From assembly GCF_000426225.1 (NCBI RefSeq), contig NZ_AUEY01000022.1:1-54888 (forward strand): 54,888 bases of DNA, read 5' to 3'. This stretch comes from Desulforegula conservatrix Mb1Pa (lineage in GTDB: Bacteria > Desulfobacterota > Desulfobacteria > Desulfobacterales > Desulforegulaceae). Positions 19,159 to 28,752 of this stretch are shown in pieces (positions within the stretch are counted from its first letter, which is position 1; every line of letters begins with the position of its first letter). The translations under genes and the position numbers were made by a program. A model generated the notes under the pieces. It was given only the letters and a program-made list of their open reading frames with translations. It had not been told where the DNA came from and made no database searches.

Positions 19159-20024
19159 TCAACACCTTTCAGCACATTCATGGCATAGGTCCAAAGACCG
19201 AGGCAGATCTTTGGTCAAGGGGAATATATGAATGGGATGATATCGACAAAATAGATCATAAATCGGTTCTATCCGGAAAATTTTATTTTATTAAAGACCA
19301 GATTGAAGAATCGAAAAAAGCCCTTCAAACCAAAGATTTTTCATATTTTGCTAAAAGGCTGCCTTCAAAGGAGCACTGGCGTATTTATTTTGACGCCATT
19401 CTCACAGAAAAGTATCCGGCCGCGTTCATAGATATTGAGACATCTTTTTCAAATTCAGGGGAACAGTACATCAGCACCATCGCACTTTATGATGGCAAGG
19501 AAATCCAGTGCTTCATAAGAGGCCATAATTTGTGGGACTTCCCTGAGTTCATCAAAAAGTATTGCCTGATAGTAACATATAGTGGAAAAACATTTGATAT
19601 TCCCTTTATGGAAAACCACTTTAGAATGAAGTTTACAAATACACATATAGACTTGCGTTATGTTCTTTCAGGTATGGGAATAAAAGGAGGCCTCAAAAAA
19701 TGCGAAAGAATACTTGGCTTTCATAGGAATGAATCAGAAGGAATAGAAGGGTCAATGGCTCCATTCCTCTGGAACGCTTTTGAAAGAGGCAAGAGCCTCA
19801 GGCATCTTCACACTCTGCTTGCTTATAATATAGAAGATGTCCTTGGTCTGTATCATATAATTCACAAAATCTTTGAAGACAGGATTAAAAACACTCCTTT
19901 CAAGGATATATACAGGCTTGATTATACGGCATTCCCTCAGATGCCATACAGAGCTGACAGAAATATAATCGAGAACCTGACAACCCTATCTTTTAATAAC
20001 AGGGCGTCAAGCCACCATGCCTGA
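19152..20024 (+). CDS. RNase H-like 3'-5' exonuclease domain protein (YprB family)
   Basis: 290 residues. The first ~60 are HhH-like (FQHIHGIGPKTEADLWSRGI). Then comes the RNase_H_2/DnaQ-like core with the first acidic motif FIDIETSFS, the second in SGKTFDIPFMENHF, the third at HIDLRYVL and the last in AYNIEDVLGLYHI. This order of D-E, D, D, D residues is that of the YprB-like putative exonucleases, whose substrate is not known. Start ATG 19152 lacks a good Shine-Dalgarno; the short leader ORF at 19129 may supply coupling. The 3' end overlaps the methyltransferase by 8 bases, so the two form an operon. Confidence 0.82.
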   Translation: MLINTFQHIHGIGPKTEADLWSRGIYEWDDIDKIDHKSVLSGKFYFIKDQIEESKKALQTKDFSYFAKRLPSKEHWRIYFDAILTEKYPAAFIDIETSFSNSGEQYISTIALYDGKEIQCFIRGHNLWDFPEFIKKYCLIVTYSGKTFDIPFMENHFRMKFTNTHIDLRYVLSGMGIKGGLKKCERILGFHRNESEGIEGSMAPFLWNAFERGKSLRHLHTLLAYNIEDVLGLYHIIHKIFEDRIKNTPFKDIYRLDYTAFPQMPYRADRNIIENLTTLSFNNRASSHHA

Positions 20025-20589
20025 CTACTATGATCTGCATTTCATAGAATACTTTGAAAAGACAGCCCATATCGACCCATCACCTTTTCTTGAACCAGTT
20101 CTGAAATTTCTTCCTAAAAAAGCGATTATTTTTGACATTGGATGCGGATCAGGAAGAGACATGCAGTGGTTCAGATCAAAAGGCCACCAACCTTTTGGCC
20201 TTGAAAAATCATCGGGCATGGCTGAGCTTGCAAGAAAAAAGTCCGGGTGCGAAGTAATTGAGGGTGATTTTCTGATCCACGATTTTTCCAAATACAGCGT
20301 GGATGCATTAATTCTATCGGCCTGCTTAGTTCATCAGCCCCATGATCTTCTGCCGTCAATTCTTGCGAATGTAAAATATGCCCTTAAAGTATCAGGAATT
20401 ATATATCTTTCATTGAAATTTGGCCAGGGTGAAAGGACTGACGCTATTGGAAGAAAATTTTACCTTTGGCAGGATCATGACTTGCGAACATTGTTCAATA
20501 TGCTATGTTTAAAAATTATTTTTCAATCCCTGACACCTTCAGCCAGGGGCACAGACGAAATCTGGCTGAATTATATTCTGGGAAAATAG
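20017..20589 (+). CDS. Class I SAM-dependent methyltransferase, 190 aa
   Basis: The SAM-binding motif I is IIFDIGCGSGRDM (about 35-47), followed by an acidic residue at the end of beta 2 in PFGLEKSSGM. Motif II/post-I is seen in DALILSACLVHQ, then a long C-terminal half. A short single-domain methyltransferase; its substrate cannot be inferred. It overlaps the exonuclease gene by 8 bases. Confidence 0.85.
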   Translation: MPDYYDLHFIEYFEKTAHIDPSPFLEPVLKFLPKKAIIFDIGCGSGRDMQWFRSKGHQPFGLEKSSGMAELARKKSGCEVIEGDFLIHDFSKYSVDALILSACLVHQPHDLLPSILANVKYALKVSGIIYLSLKFGQGERTDAIGRKFYLWQDHDLRTLFNMLCLKIIFQSLTPSARGTDEIWLNYILGK

Positions 20590-20726
20590 CTCCCCGCCAT
20601 TTTTAAGTTCATAAAGCCAGCTTTTTCATGCCCAGATCAAACGGCTTCAATAACTGTTGCCCACCGAGATCTTCAGGCAGATAAAAGGCTGCCATCATAT
20701 TATCGAATGTCTTTTGGGAGGTCATT

Positions 20727-22340
20727 TTGGCAAAAAAATACGAAACCGATGTAGCCATTATTGGCGGAGGCCTTGCAGGGCTTGCTGCTGCCTACGAACT
20801 TCTGGATAATAATAAAAAAGTCATGATCATTGAGAGAGACACACATGACAAACTTGGAGGACTTGCCAAAGAATCATTCGGTGGAGTAATGATGGTTGAT
20901 ACGCCGCTTCAGAAAAAAGCCAAAATAAAAGACAGCCCTGAGCTGGCTTTTTCTGATTGGCTATCCACCGCAAAATTTGCAGAAAATGACATCTGGCCTA
21001 AAAAATGGGCTGAAGCCTACGTCTCAACATCAGGTGAGATGATATATGATTGGCTTGTCGGGAAAAATGTCCAATTTCTTCCTGTTGTCAACTGGCCGGA
21101 ACGAGGCCTTTTCAGGCCTGGAAATTCTGTCCCAAGATGGCATATAGCCTGGGGCACAGGCTACGAAATCATCAAATGCATACTTAATAATCTTGAAACT
21201 CACCCCAAAAGAAAAAATCTGACAATCTTATATAATCACAGAGTCACAGACATCGAATATACAAACGAAAAAGCTGTTGGCTGCTTAGGTGTCACTGAAA
21301 AGCATGGCGAAGATTTTTCCATAAAAGCCTCTTCTGTAATTGCCGCGTCAGGCGGTATCTGCGGCGGAGACCTAAGCATGGTAAAAAATAACTGGTTTAA
21401 GGAATGGGGGGATGCCCCTGAGAATCTTCTTAACGGATCTCACCAGTATGCTGACGGGCTTGTTCACAATGCAATAGAGAATATAGGCGGCAATATTACC
21501 CACCTCGACAAGCAGTGGAACTATGCTGCAGGCATACATTATCCAGGGCATAAAGATAAAACCCACGGACTGAGCCTTGTTCCACCACGAAGCGCTTTGT
21601 GGGTTAATGGCCTTGGACAAAGGATAGGCTCACCTCCAATCATGGGCTACACAGATACAAGATATGCTGTTGAGGAAATATGCAAACAGCCCGGAAAGTA
21701 CTCCTGGCAGATCATGAACTGGAAAATTGCAATAAAGGAGCTGGCAGTATCAGGATGCGACTATATGACGTCATTCAGGGAAAAGCGCAAACTGAAGCTT
21801 GTGATGGAAGTTCTTTTCGGCAACAGGGAACTAGTCAGAAAACTCATTAAGGGCTCTGAGGATATAGTCGTAGCAGGATCAGTACCTGACCTTGTACGCA
21901 AAATGAATGAAAAAAAGAACCCGTATGATATCGATGAGAAAACACTTACAGAAGAAATCAAAGCTTATGACGACAGAATTGACCGAGGCCCCGCATTTTT
22001 CAATGATGACCAGCTTAGACGAATAGCTGATTTCAGAAAATACCGTGGAGACCGTCTCAGGATATGCAAATTTCAGAAAATTAATGACCAAAAAGCATTG
22101 CCCCTGATAGCGATCCGTGAATTCATTCTTAGCAGAAAAAGCCTCGGCGGAGTCCAGACAGATCTTGACTGCAGAGTTCTCAGGAAGGATGGAGGTATAA
22201 TCCCAAGGCTGTATGCAATAGGCGAGACTGCCGGATTCGGGGGCGGCGGGATTCATGGACTCGGATCTCTGGAAGGCACTTTTCTCGGAGCCTGCATACT
22301 CACCGGCAGACTTGGGGCAAGATCCATAATAAAAGGTTGA
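20727..22340 (+). CDS. FAD-dependent dehydrogenase (FAD_binding_2, fumarate reductase/ketosteroid-dehydrogenase-like)
   Basis: 537 residues with the dinucleotide-binding fold at the N-terminus (VAIIGGGLAGLAAAYELL, then MIIERD) and the C-terminal FAD motif YAIGETAGFGGGGIHGLG. This belongs to the flavoprotein group that includes fumarate reductase flavoproteins and 3-ketosteroid delta-1-dehydrogenases; the substrate is unknown. The TTG at 20727 is chosen as start because GGGAGG ends five bases upstream and no other start is closer. The next gene follows 12 bases later, so they are co-transcribed. Confidence 0.85.
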   Translation: MAKKYETDVAIIGGGLAGLAAAYELLDNNKKVMIIERDTHDKLGGLAKESFGGVMMVDTPLQKKAKIKDSPELAFSDWLSTAKFAENDIWPKKWAEAYVSTSGEMIYDWLVGKNVQFLPVVNWPERGLFRPGNSVPRWHIAWGTGYEIIKCILNNLETHPKRKNLTILYNHRVTDIEYTNEKAVGCLGVTEKHGEDFSIKASSVIAASGGICGGDLSMVKNNWFKEWGDAPENLLNGSHQYADGLVHNAIENIGGNITHLDKQWNYAAGIHYPGHKDKTHGLSLVPPRSALWVNGLGQRIGSPPIMGYTDTRYAVEEICKQPGKYSWQIMNWKIAIKELAVSGCDYMTSFREKRKLKLVMEVLFGNRELVRKLIKGSEDIVVAGSVPDLVRKMNEKKNPYDIDEKTLTEEIKAYDDRIDRGPAFFNDDQLRRIADFRKYRGDRLRICKFQKINDQKALPLIAIREFILSRKSLGGVQTDLDCRVLRKDGGIIPRLYAIGETAGFGGGGIHGLGSLEGTFLGACILTGRLGARSIIKG

Positions 22341-22352
22341 TACGGAGGAATC

Positions 22353-24101
22353 ATGGGCGCAGTCAATATGAAAAAAACAGGTGCATGGCTCACTGTATAC
22401 GCACTTGAGCAGATTGGAGTTACTCGCACATTCGGGATTCCTGGTCTTCAAAACACTGAAATTTATGATGAACTGAACTCGTCTGATAAAATTCAACCCG
22501 TACTTGTCACGCATGAGGGAGGGGCATCTTTTATGGCTGATGCTGTCAGCCGCACTTCATCATCGATCGGAACTCTCGTCATTGTACCTTCTGCGGGAGT
22601 AACCCATGCCATGAGCGGAATAGGCGAAGCCTTTCTTGACGGCATCCCGATGCTCATCATAAGTGGCGGAGTAAGGCGAGATACAGGTAAATCCTACCAG
22701 CTTCATCAATGGGATCAGCATAGGCTTCTTGAAGCAGCAACAAAAAAAACATGGCTCATTGAAAAACATGAAGAAATTGTTCCGACAATTTATGAGGCAT
22801 ACAGAACTGCAATATCAGGTGAACCCGGCCCTGTTTTTATTGAAATTCCTGTGGAGATCCAGCTCTTTAAGGCAGAAATAAACAATTTACCCGCTTTTGT
22901 CTTTGATGAGCCTAAGCATAATGTTGATATGGAAAAAATAAAAGCTGCTGCTGAGATTCTCGCGGCAGCCAAGAATCCAGGAATGTTCATTGGATGGGGA
23001 TGCAGGGATGCTACAGACTCCTGCATAAAAATGGCAGAATTGCTTGAAAGCCCTGTTTCAACGACGCTTCAGGGACTCAGTGTTTTTCCGGCATCTCACC
23101 CGCTTCATACTGGAATGGGGTTTGGACCGAGTGCTGTTCCATGCGCAGAAAATGCCTTTATTGATTGCGATTGCCTGTTGGCGGTCGGAACAAGATTCGC
23201 TGAGATTCCAACCGGCAGTTTTGGAGTAAAAGTGCCGGAAAATTTAATTCATATTGATATCAATCCGAATGTGTTCAACAAGAATTACCCTGCCAGAGTA
23301 GCTATTGAGGGAGATGCGGGTTTGGTTATTGACCAGATTCTTCAATATATGGTTTCTTCAGAATTAAAGACTCAAAAGAAAAATGATTCAATCAGAAAAA
23401 AAATAGCCGGAGATAAAGCCGAATATCTTGACTCATGGAAAAAACTGAAGACAGATAAAGTCAATCCGGCTTTGTTTTTCGAGAAGTTGAGAACAAGGCT
23501 TAGGGATGATGATATAATGGTCGTTGACGACGGCAACCACACTTTTCTTGCAGCAGAACTCTTTCCGGTGCTTAAATCCAAGCATTTCATATCTCCCAGC
23601 GATTTCAACTGCATGGGCTACTGCGTCCCTGCCGCCATAGGCGCCAAGCTCGTGAATCCTGAAAAACAGGTGGCTGGAATTGTGGGAGATGGCGCATTTC
23701 TCATGACTTGCATGGAAATCCTCACTGCTTCAACTCTGAACGCAGGCATAGTCTATTTTGTTTTTCATGACGGAGAACTTGCCCAGATAGCTCAGGGCCA
23801 ACAAATCCCGTACAACAGAAAAACATGCAGCATTCTTGGAGACGTAAAACTTCAGGGAGTAGCAATGGCAACCGGCGCAGCCTTTGTTGAAATGAAGAAA
23901 AACGAAGAAATTGAAATATGCATGGACAAGGCTTTCGGCCTCGCATTGATGGGACAGCCTGTGATTGTGGATGTCAAAATCGACTATTCAAGAAAAACAA
24001 GATTCACCCAAGGTGTTGTCTCGACAGTATTAAAAAGATTCCCGCTTGGTGACAAGTTCAGGTTTATCGGAAGGGCTGTGCTAAGGAAAATAATCGGATA
24101 A
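22353..24101 (+). CDS. Thiamine-diphosphate-dependent enzyme (acetolactate synthase-like)
   Basis: 582 residues with the three-domain ThDP layout. The catalytic glutamate lies in LVTHEGGASFMADAVSR near the N-terminus, followed by a central FAD/NAD-like domain. The ThDP/Mg motif starts GDGAFLMTCMEILTASTLNA in the C-terminal third. The usual NN/ND at the end of the motif is HD here (FVFHDGELAQ). GGAGGA precedes the ATG. Real acetolactate synthases are accompanied by ilvN/ilvC; here the partner is an FAD dehydrogenase, so a different 2-oxo-acid reaction is likely. Confidence 0.83.
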   Translation: MGAVNMKKTGAWLTVYALEQIGVTRTFGIPGLQNTEIYDELNSSDKIQPVLVTHEGGASFMADAVSRTSSSIGTLVIVPSAGVTHAMSGIGEAFLDGIPMLIISGGVRRDTGKSYQLHQWDQHRLLEAATKKTWLIEKHEEIVPTIYEAYRTAISGEPGPVFIEIPVEIQLFKAEINNLPAFVFDEPKHNVDMEKIKAAAEILAAAKNPGMFIGWGCRDATDSCIKMAELLESPVSTTLQGLSVFPASHPLHTGMGFGPSAVPCAENAFIDCDCLLAVGTRFAEIPTGSFGVKVPENLIHIDINPNVFNKNYPARVAIEGDAGLVIDQILQYMVSSELKTQKKNDSIRKKIAGDKAEYLDSWKKLKTDKVNPALFFEKLRTRLRDDDIMVVDDGNHTFLAAELFPVLKSKHFISPSDFNCMGYCVPAAIGAKLVNPEKQVAGIVGDGAFLMTCMEILTASTLNAGIVYFVFHDGELAQIAQGQQIPYNRKTCSILGDVKLQGVAMATGAAFVEMKKNEEIEICMDKAFGLALMGQPVIVDVKIDYSRKTRFTQGVVSTVLKRFPLGDKFRFIGRAVLRKIIG

Positions 24102-24168
24102 GCAAAATTACCCATATTTATACTTCACATCGTCATAATTTGAATTCTTCTGATAAATGAAAGATCAA

Positions 24169-24313
24169 AGGCCGCTTTTTGAAAAAAGCTTGGCAAAAAC
24201 TTTTCGGTTATGGATTCTTTTGCTTTAAAAACATATGTTCTCAACTCGTAATAAAAAAACCATAAAAGTTTTGGGAAAGGTCTGGAAAACCCTTTTTCAA
24301 AAGGGTTTTCCAG
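24169..24313. repeat. Inverted-repeat region with a perfect 15-bp hairpin
   Basis: The 338-base gap 24102-24439 holds no gene. The hairpin 24282-24313 pairs CTGGAAAACCCTTTT with AAAAGGGTTTTCCAG around a 2-base loop. Further out, CAAAAACTTTT (24194-24204) faces AAAAGTTTTG (24264-24273). The left edge GCCGCTTTTTGAAAAAAGCT (24171-24190) is the reverse complement of the core of the 53-bp repeat at 31348/44541, so this looks like a compound or decayed copy of the same family. Confidence 0.6.
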
Positions 24314-24439
24314 TAATGATGCAACAACAGGCTTGCCATTCAAACGGCCTGACTCATTTCAAATGTTCAAGCTGTGACATTGATGAGTATAGACAGCTGG
24401 CACAAAGTTGCCAAGCTGTTTAAATATGGAAAAAATGAA

Positions 24440-25144
24440 TCAAAGCCTACCAGCTCTCTTCAGTGAATCTTTGAAGGTTTTGTATAAAATATCCGTATCT
24501 GCCATTCCTCGCTGAAGAACAGTTTCAAACTCAGGGATATTTCTTTCATTTATGATCAGATTAACGCTTTTTACAAATGACATCATATAATCAAGCGTCT
24601 TGAATCTTTTTGATAACAAGGCAACAAAAATATGACGTCTTATATTTATTGGCATTCTTGCGATATACATAAGCACGCCATTTGTGTCTGGATTAGCTGT
24701 GTCAAAGTTTTCATTCACTATTATAAGATCATAATCATGATAACGCATCTGTTTCAATGCATCTCTCGTATTGTGTGCTTCCGTAACGTGGTATTCCATA
24801 TAATCAAGAACCGTCTTAATCTGAGAGATAACCTCCGGTGACGTTTCACATATCAGAGCAGTACGCCCTTCTTCCTCAATGAAGTCAAAAGGCTTTTCCA
24901 TTGATGAGTCAGGCTCGGATGGCTGGTATTCCTGGGCAGGAGCTTCGGACTTTGCCGGAGGCTCATCATCTTCAATAAAATCAAAACCACTGATGCCAGA
25001 AGGCTCTGAAGACGGTTTTGCCTTTGGCGGTACCACTATCTTGTTTTTACATTTGGGGCATGTAAGGGATGCAGATCGATCCTCAGGGATTTTTTCATCT
25101 GGAATATTGAATTTGCTCTGACAGGACTCGCATATGATATCCAT
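24440..25144 (-). CDS. Zinc-ribbon plus degenerate receiver domain protein, 234 aa
   Basis: The N-terminus is a MJ0042-type zinc ribbon (CESC at 5-8, CPKC at 29-32). A Pro/Ser/Glu-rich linker repeats FDFIE-(D/E)-(D/E) at 54-60 and 86-92. From about 95 on the sequence follows a receiver fold (ALICETSPEVISQIK, then the beta-3 strand YDLIIVNENFD), but the phospho-accepting aspartate is replaced by Asn144. It is the last gene of the pilT-pilU-like minus-strand cluster, 14 bases after pilU-like. It may be a non-phosphorylated signal-sensing or protein-contact module for the pilus motors. GGGAGG lies before ATG. Confidence 0.75.
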   Translation of the reverse strand: MDIICESCQSKFNIPDEKIPEDRSASLTCPKCKNKIVVPPKAKPSSEPSGISGFDFIEDDEPPAKSEAPAQEYQPSEPDSSMEKPFDFIEEEGRTALICETSPEVISQIKTVLDYMEYHVTEAHNTRDALKQMRYHDYDLIIVNENFDTANPDTNGVLMYIARMPINIRRHIFVALLSKRFKTLDYMMSFVKSVNLIINERNIPEFETVLQRGMADTDILYKTFKDSLKRAGRL

Positions 25145-25158
25145 TGTTCCTCCCTGAA

Positions 25159-26322
25159 TCAGTATTTTCCGTAGGTTCTATCAAGTTCAAGATTGGCAAT
25201 ATCCGAAGTGGCCTCGCCTCTTGCGCTCTTAACAGAGTCGATACCTCTTCCGACAACACCTCTATGTGAAGAGTATGCCAAGGCTGTTTCTTTGGTAATG
25301 AGACCTTTTTCATAAAGCCTGATTATATAGCTGTCGAATGTGGACATGCCAAAAGCTTCGCCAGCTTCAATGATCTCATAAAAGGTCTTACCTTCTGACT
25401 CTCCGTGCAGGATTGCGTCCTTGGTTCTGAGGCCTGTGCCAAGGATTTCAAACGCCGCGATTCTTCCTCCTCCAACTTTCGGAAGAAGCCTTTGGCAGAC
25501 AATCCATTTTACAGTATCTGCCAGACGTATTCTTACCTGGGCTTCTTCGGCAGAATCAAACAGACCGATTATTCTGTTTATTGTCTGTCCAGCATCAATA
25601 GTATGCAGGGTCGCCATAACAAGGTGGCCTGTTTCTGCTGCCCTGAGTCCGATTTCTACAGTTTCCCTGTCCCTCATTTCACCAACGAGTATGACTTTGG
25701 GCGCTTGGCGTAGTGCCGCCCTCAGACCATTTGCATATGTGCTGAAATCTGTACCAAGCTCTCTCTGGTTGAATGTGGATTTTTTATGCGTATGCTGGTA
25801 TTCTACTGGATCTTCAAGGGTTATTATGTGAAGAGATTTGTTTTCATTGATATCATCGAGGATTGCAGCCAGAGAAGTTGACTTACCAGAACCGGTTGCT
25901 CCTGTAACGATAACAATGCCATTTCTCTCCTGGGCTATTTTATAGAATACCTGGGGAAGATTAAGATCCTTAACTGTCGGGATCTTGGATTCCAGACGCC
26001 TGAGAACTATGGACGTATTCCCTGACTGGGAAAAAACGTTAACCCTGAATCTTGCCTTTCCGGGCAGGGTATAGGACAAGTCGCAGGAGCCGTCATTAAC
26101 AAGCATATCGCTTAGGCGCCTGTCGCCCTTCAGAAGATTCATGGCAAAAACCTCATTCTGAAAAGGCGTCAGCTCCTTGATGTCCGGAGTCATTTCCACG
26201 GTGCAGAGTTCGCCAGAACTCTCCACCTGTAATGGCTTCCCTACGGTTAGATTGAGGTCGGAAACATTGTCATGGGAATCAAGCATTCTTGACAGTATGA
26301 AATCTATTTCCTGCTTTTTCAA
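25159..26322 (-). CDS. pilU: Type IV pilus retraction ATPase, PilU-like
   Basis: A hexameric secretion/retraction ATPase at the inner-membrane base of the pilus. Walker A is GATGSGKST, with the Asp box ITLEDPVEYQH, the Walker B LVGEMRDRET and the His box GHLVMATLHTIDA. It lacks the conserved AIRNLIRE segment typical of PilT (here GTGLRTKDAILHG), and it has a C-terminal extension ending RTYGKY. Together with a true pilT just upstream, this marks it as PilU-like. 387 residues. Confidence 0.85.
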   Translation of the reverse strand: MKKQEIDFILSRMLDSHDNVSDLNLTVGKPLQVESSGELCTVEMTPDIKELTPFQNEVFAMNLLKGDRRLSDMLVNDGSCDLSYTLPGKARFRVNVFSQSGNTSIVLRRLESKIPTVKDLNLPQVFYKIAQERNGIVIVTGATGSGKSTSLAAILDDINENKSLHIITLEDPVEYQHTHKKSTFNQRELGTDFSTYANGLRAALRQAPKVILVGEMRDRETVEIGLRAAETGHLVMATLHTIDAGQTINRIIGLFDSAEEAQVRIRLADTVKWIVCQRLLPKVGGGRIAAFEILGTGLRTKDAILHGESEGKTFYEIIEAGEAFGMSTFDSYIIRLYEKGLITKETALAYSSHRGVVGRGIDSVKSARGEATSDIANLELDRTYGKY

Positions 26323-26355
26323 GGCGCCTCCTGTAATTGTGTGATTTGCCTGATA

Positions 26356-27441
26356 TTAAGAAGCCTCGGTGAAATCAGCCGGAGGATTCTTAAGAAATGC
26401 CCTGAATCTGGATTTGTCGTTTGATTTGGAATAAGCATCTTCCGCGCTTATTTTCCCAGAGGTGTAAAGATCCAGGATAGCGTCATCCAGTAGCTGCATA
26501 CCGTATTTTTTCCCGGTTTGAATCATGCCCGGAACCTGATGGGTCTTTGCTTCTCGAATCAGGTTTCGCACAGCAGGTGTTGCTATAAGTATTTCAAGAG
26601 CAGCGACACGGCCTTTTTGGTCAATTCGCTTGAAAAGAACCTGGGCGACTATGGCTCTTAGACCGTCGGAAAGAGTTGAGCGTATCTGGGCCTGCTGGTT
26701 TGCCGGAAATACCTCAATTACTCTGTCCACTGTTTTCGCGGCGCTTGATGTATGGAGAGTTCCAAATACGAGATGCCCTGTTGAAGCAGCCTCAATTGCA
26801 AGTGAAATAGTTTCGAGGTCTCTCATTTCACCAACAAGGATTATGTCAGGGTCTTCACGAAGAGCGCCCCTGAGCGCAGAACTGAAATTTTTTGTATGAA
26901 GGCCGACTTCACGATGGTTAACTATACAGCTCTGACTTTTATGCACAAACTCGATTGGATCTTCGATTGTGATAATATGATCTTTTCTTGCCCTGTTTGC
27001 CACGTCAATTATGGCGGCAAGGGTTGTGGACTTACCGCTGCCGGTGGGGCCTGTCACAAGAATCAGACCTCTCGGCAGAGAAGCAAGTTTTGAAATAACA
27101 GGAGGAAGGCCAAGCTGCTCAGAGGACATGATCACGCTTGGAATCTGGCGAAAAACCGCTCCGACCCCATTTTTCTGCTGAAAAAAATTGGCTCTGTATC
27201 TTGCAAGTCCCTGGATTTCATAACCGAAATCGACATCTCCGGTTTCCTCAAAGACTTTTATTTTGTCTTCAGGCGCTATTTCATAAAGCATGCTTCTCAG
27301 TTCATTATTGTCCAGGACCTTGTATTTAATCCTTTCCATTTCTCCATTGATTCTGAGCGCTGGCGGAAGCCCTGCAACAAGATGCAAATCCGAAGCGCCC
27401 TGATCATGCATCAATTTGAAAAAAGCATCAATTTTGGCCAT
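26356..27441 (-). CDS. pilT: Type IV pilus twitching motility ATPase PilT
   Basis: Powers pilus retraction. The N-terminal domain has GASDLHLVAGLPPALRINGE, Walker A is GPTGSGKST, and the Asp box is ITIEDPIEFVHKS. Walker B is LVGEMRDLETI, the His box is GHLVFGTLHTSSA and the C-terminal PAVRNLIREAK matches the PilT-specific AIRNLIRE helix. 361 residues, normal length. ATG 27441 has GGGAG upstream. No pilin or PilB/PilC gene is in the window. Confidence 0.92.
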   Translation of the reverse strand: MAKIDAFFKLMHDQGASDLHLVAGLPPALRINGEMERIKYKVLDNNELRSMLYEIAPEDKIKVFEETGDVDFGYEIQGLARYRANFFQQKNGVGAVFRQIPSVIMSSEQLGLPPVISKLASLPRGLILVTGPTGSGKSTTLAAIIDVANRARKDHIITIEDPIEFVHKSQSCIVNHREVGLHTKNFSSALRGALREDPDIILVGEMRDLETISLAIEAASTGHLVFGTLHTSSAAKTVDRVIEVFPANQQAQIRSTLSDGLRAIVAQVLFKRIDQKGRVAALEILIATPAVRNLIREAKTHQVPGMIQTGKKYGMQLLDDAILDLYTSGKISAEDAYSKSNDKSRFRAFLKNPPADFTEAS

Positions 27442-27615
27442 TTAAATACTCCCTATCAGTACGGTGCTGTATCATACAAGGCTATCAGTTTTAAGGAATG
27501 GCTACTGGAACGAAGAAAGACAATTGAGAAAAAAATATAACTTAAAATGTGTACATAAACAAATATTATCTTGAGGTATATTTTAAATAAAAAAATAAAA
27601 ACCAATACAGACAAC

Positions 27616-28134
27616 TCATGGAATCTGTCTCAGATGCTTTACTTTTAGGTCATTATCTTCCGAATAATTCGTAGGACAGTCATTATTCTTAAGGATAGCC
27701 TTACCCAGTTCTATGGCTTTCCTTATATGATCATCAATCATTTCCTTCTGCTTCATGAGATCCTGAATATCATCATTCAGGCGCTCAACCCTTGTGCGGG
27801 CTTCGGCCAGAATTCTTTCGGACTCTCGCTGGGCTTCTGTTATTATCATCCGGGAGGTGTTCTGGTTAGAAGGACTCTGGGCTTCATCTTTAAGGGATAC
27901 CAGATTTTTTTTGAGTTCCTGATAAGCTCTTTTAAGTTTTTCTTCCCTTGCTTTGAGCTCTTCAATCTCAATCTTTGCGTTTTTAAGGCTTTCCGCCATG
28001 CGCCTGTTATCTATTTCAAGATTTGTGAAGCCCTCCGCAAGCTGATCCAAAAAGAAATCCACTTCCTGTACATCAAATCCGCGGAACTTGACCTTAAACT
28101 GTTTGAGCTGGATATCCCTCGCTGTGATTGTCAT
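27616..28134 (-). CDS. DivIVA-domain protein
   Basis: 172 residues. Starts with the DivIVA N-terminal motif (ITARDIQLKQFKVKFRGFD then VDFFLDQL), followed by a long coiled coil rich in E, K and L (about 40-150). DivIVA proteins sense membrane curvature at poles or septa. Adjacent to a YggT-family gene, as in many bacteria, and upstream of pilT, suggesting a role in placing polar structures. GAGAGG precedes ATG 28134. Confidence 0.88.
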   Translation of the reverse strand: MTITARDIQLKQFKVKFRGFDVQEVDFFLDQLAEGFTNLEIDNRRMAESLKNAKIEIEELKAREEKLKRAYQELKKNLVSLKDEAQSPSNQNTSRMIITEAQRESERILAEARTRVERLNDDIQDLMKQKEMIDDHIRKAIELGKAILKNNDCPTNYSEDNDLKVKHLRQIP

Positions 28135-28253
28135 TAATAATGCCTCTCAAAAACGTGTAATAACTTAGTTAATTGTATCAAGAACGCACTGTGCCGAAAA
28201 AATATCCGTGCCTCAGCAAGACCATCCTACAGTATCAGGCATCGGGCCTTCAA

Positions 28254-28559
28254 TTATCTCATTATCAGTCTTTGGGCCATCATAAAAAGAGAGTTTACCA
28301 CAAACTCCTGAAGAAACATTATGAGCATGAAAATTATGATCGGAGAAAGATCTATGCCTCCGAAAGTAACAGGAAGATATTTTCTTATCCTGCCCATAAC
28401 AGGCTCTGTGATGTTGTATATGAAGCGCACGACAGGATTATAGGGATCAGGACTTACCCAGGACAGGACAGCCCTTGCGATAATAATCCACATGTATATC
28501 TGCAAAGCATAATTAAGAAGTTTGGCTGCCGCGAAAAGAAAATTCCCTAAAAGAAACAT
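28254..28559 (-). CDS. YggT-family membrane protein
   Basis: 101 residues with two hydrophobic segments (about 10-33 and 70-93) and the YggT signature SWVSPDPYNPVVRFI, then a TEPVMGRIRKYLP-type stretch. Function unsettled (osmotic-stress/cell-envelope associated). AAGG precedes ATG. First gene of the DivIVA-pilT cluster. Confidence 0.9.
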   Translation of the reverse strand: MFLLGNFLFAAAKLLNYALQIYMWIIIARAVLSWVSPDPYNPVVRFIYNITEPVMGRIRKYLPVTFGGIDLSPIIIFMLIMFLQEFVVNSLFMMAQRLIMR

Positions 28560-28752
28560 TTGTAACCTTTATTTATATTTGATTTTTTTTCAAAGAATCC
28601 ACTGACTCAATTTGGCAATTAAATAAATAATATAGCCCCAAGTCAAGCACTTTAATCCATGTAGCGAATAATAATCTGTAAATATTGGCAAAAGGAGTGG
28701 TTTGTAGTTCAGGACTCTGCATGTAGGTGTCTGTTTTATTTGTCCTGTCAGT

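Noticed and set aside
28173-28550. Plus-strand frame of 125 codons
   Set aside because: Antisense to the clear YggT-family gene, with no family features.
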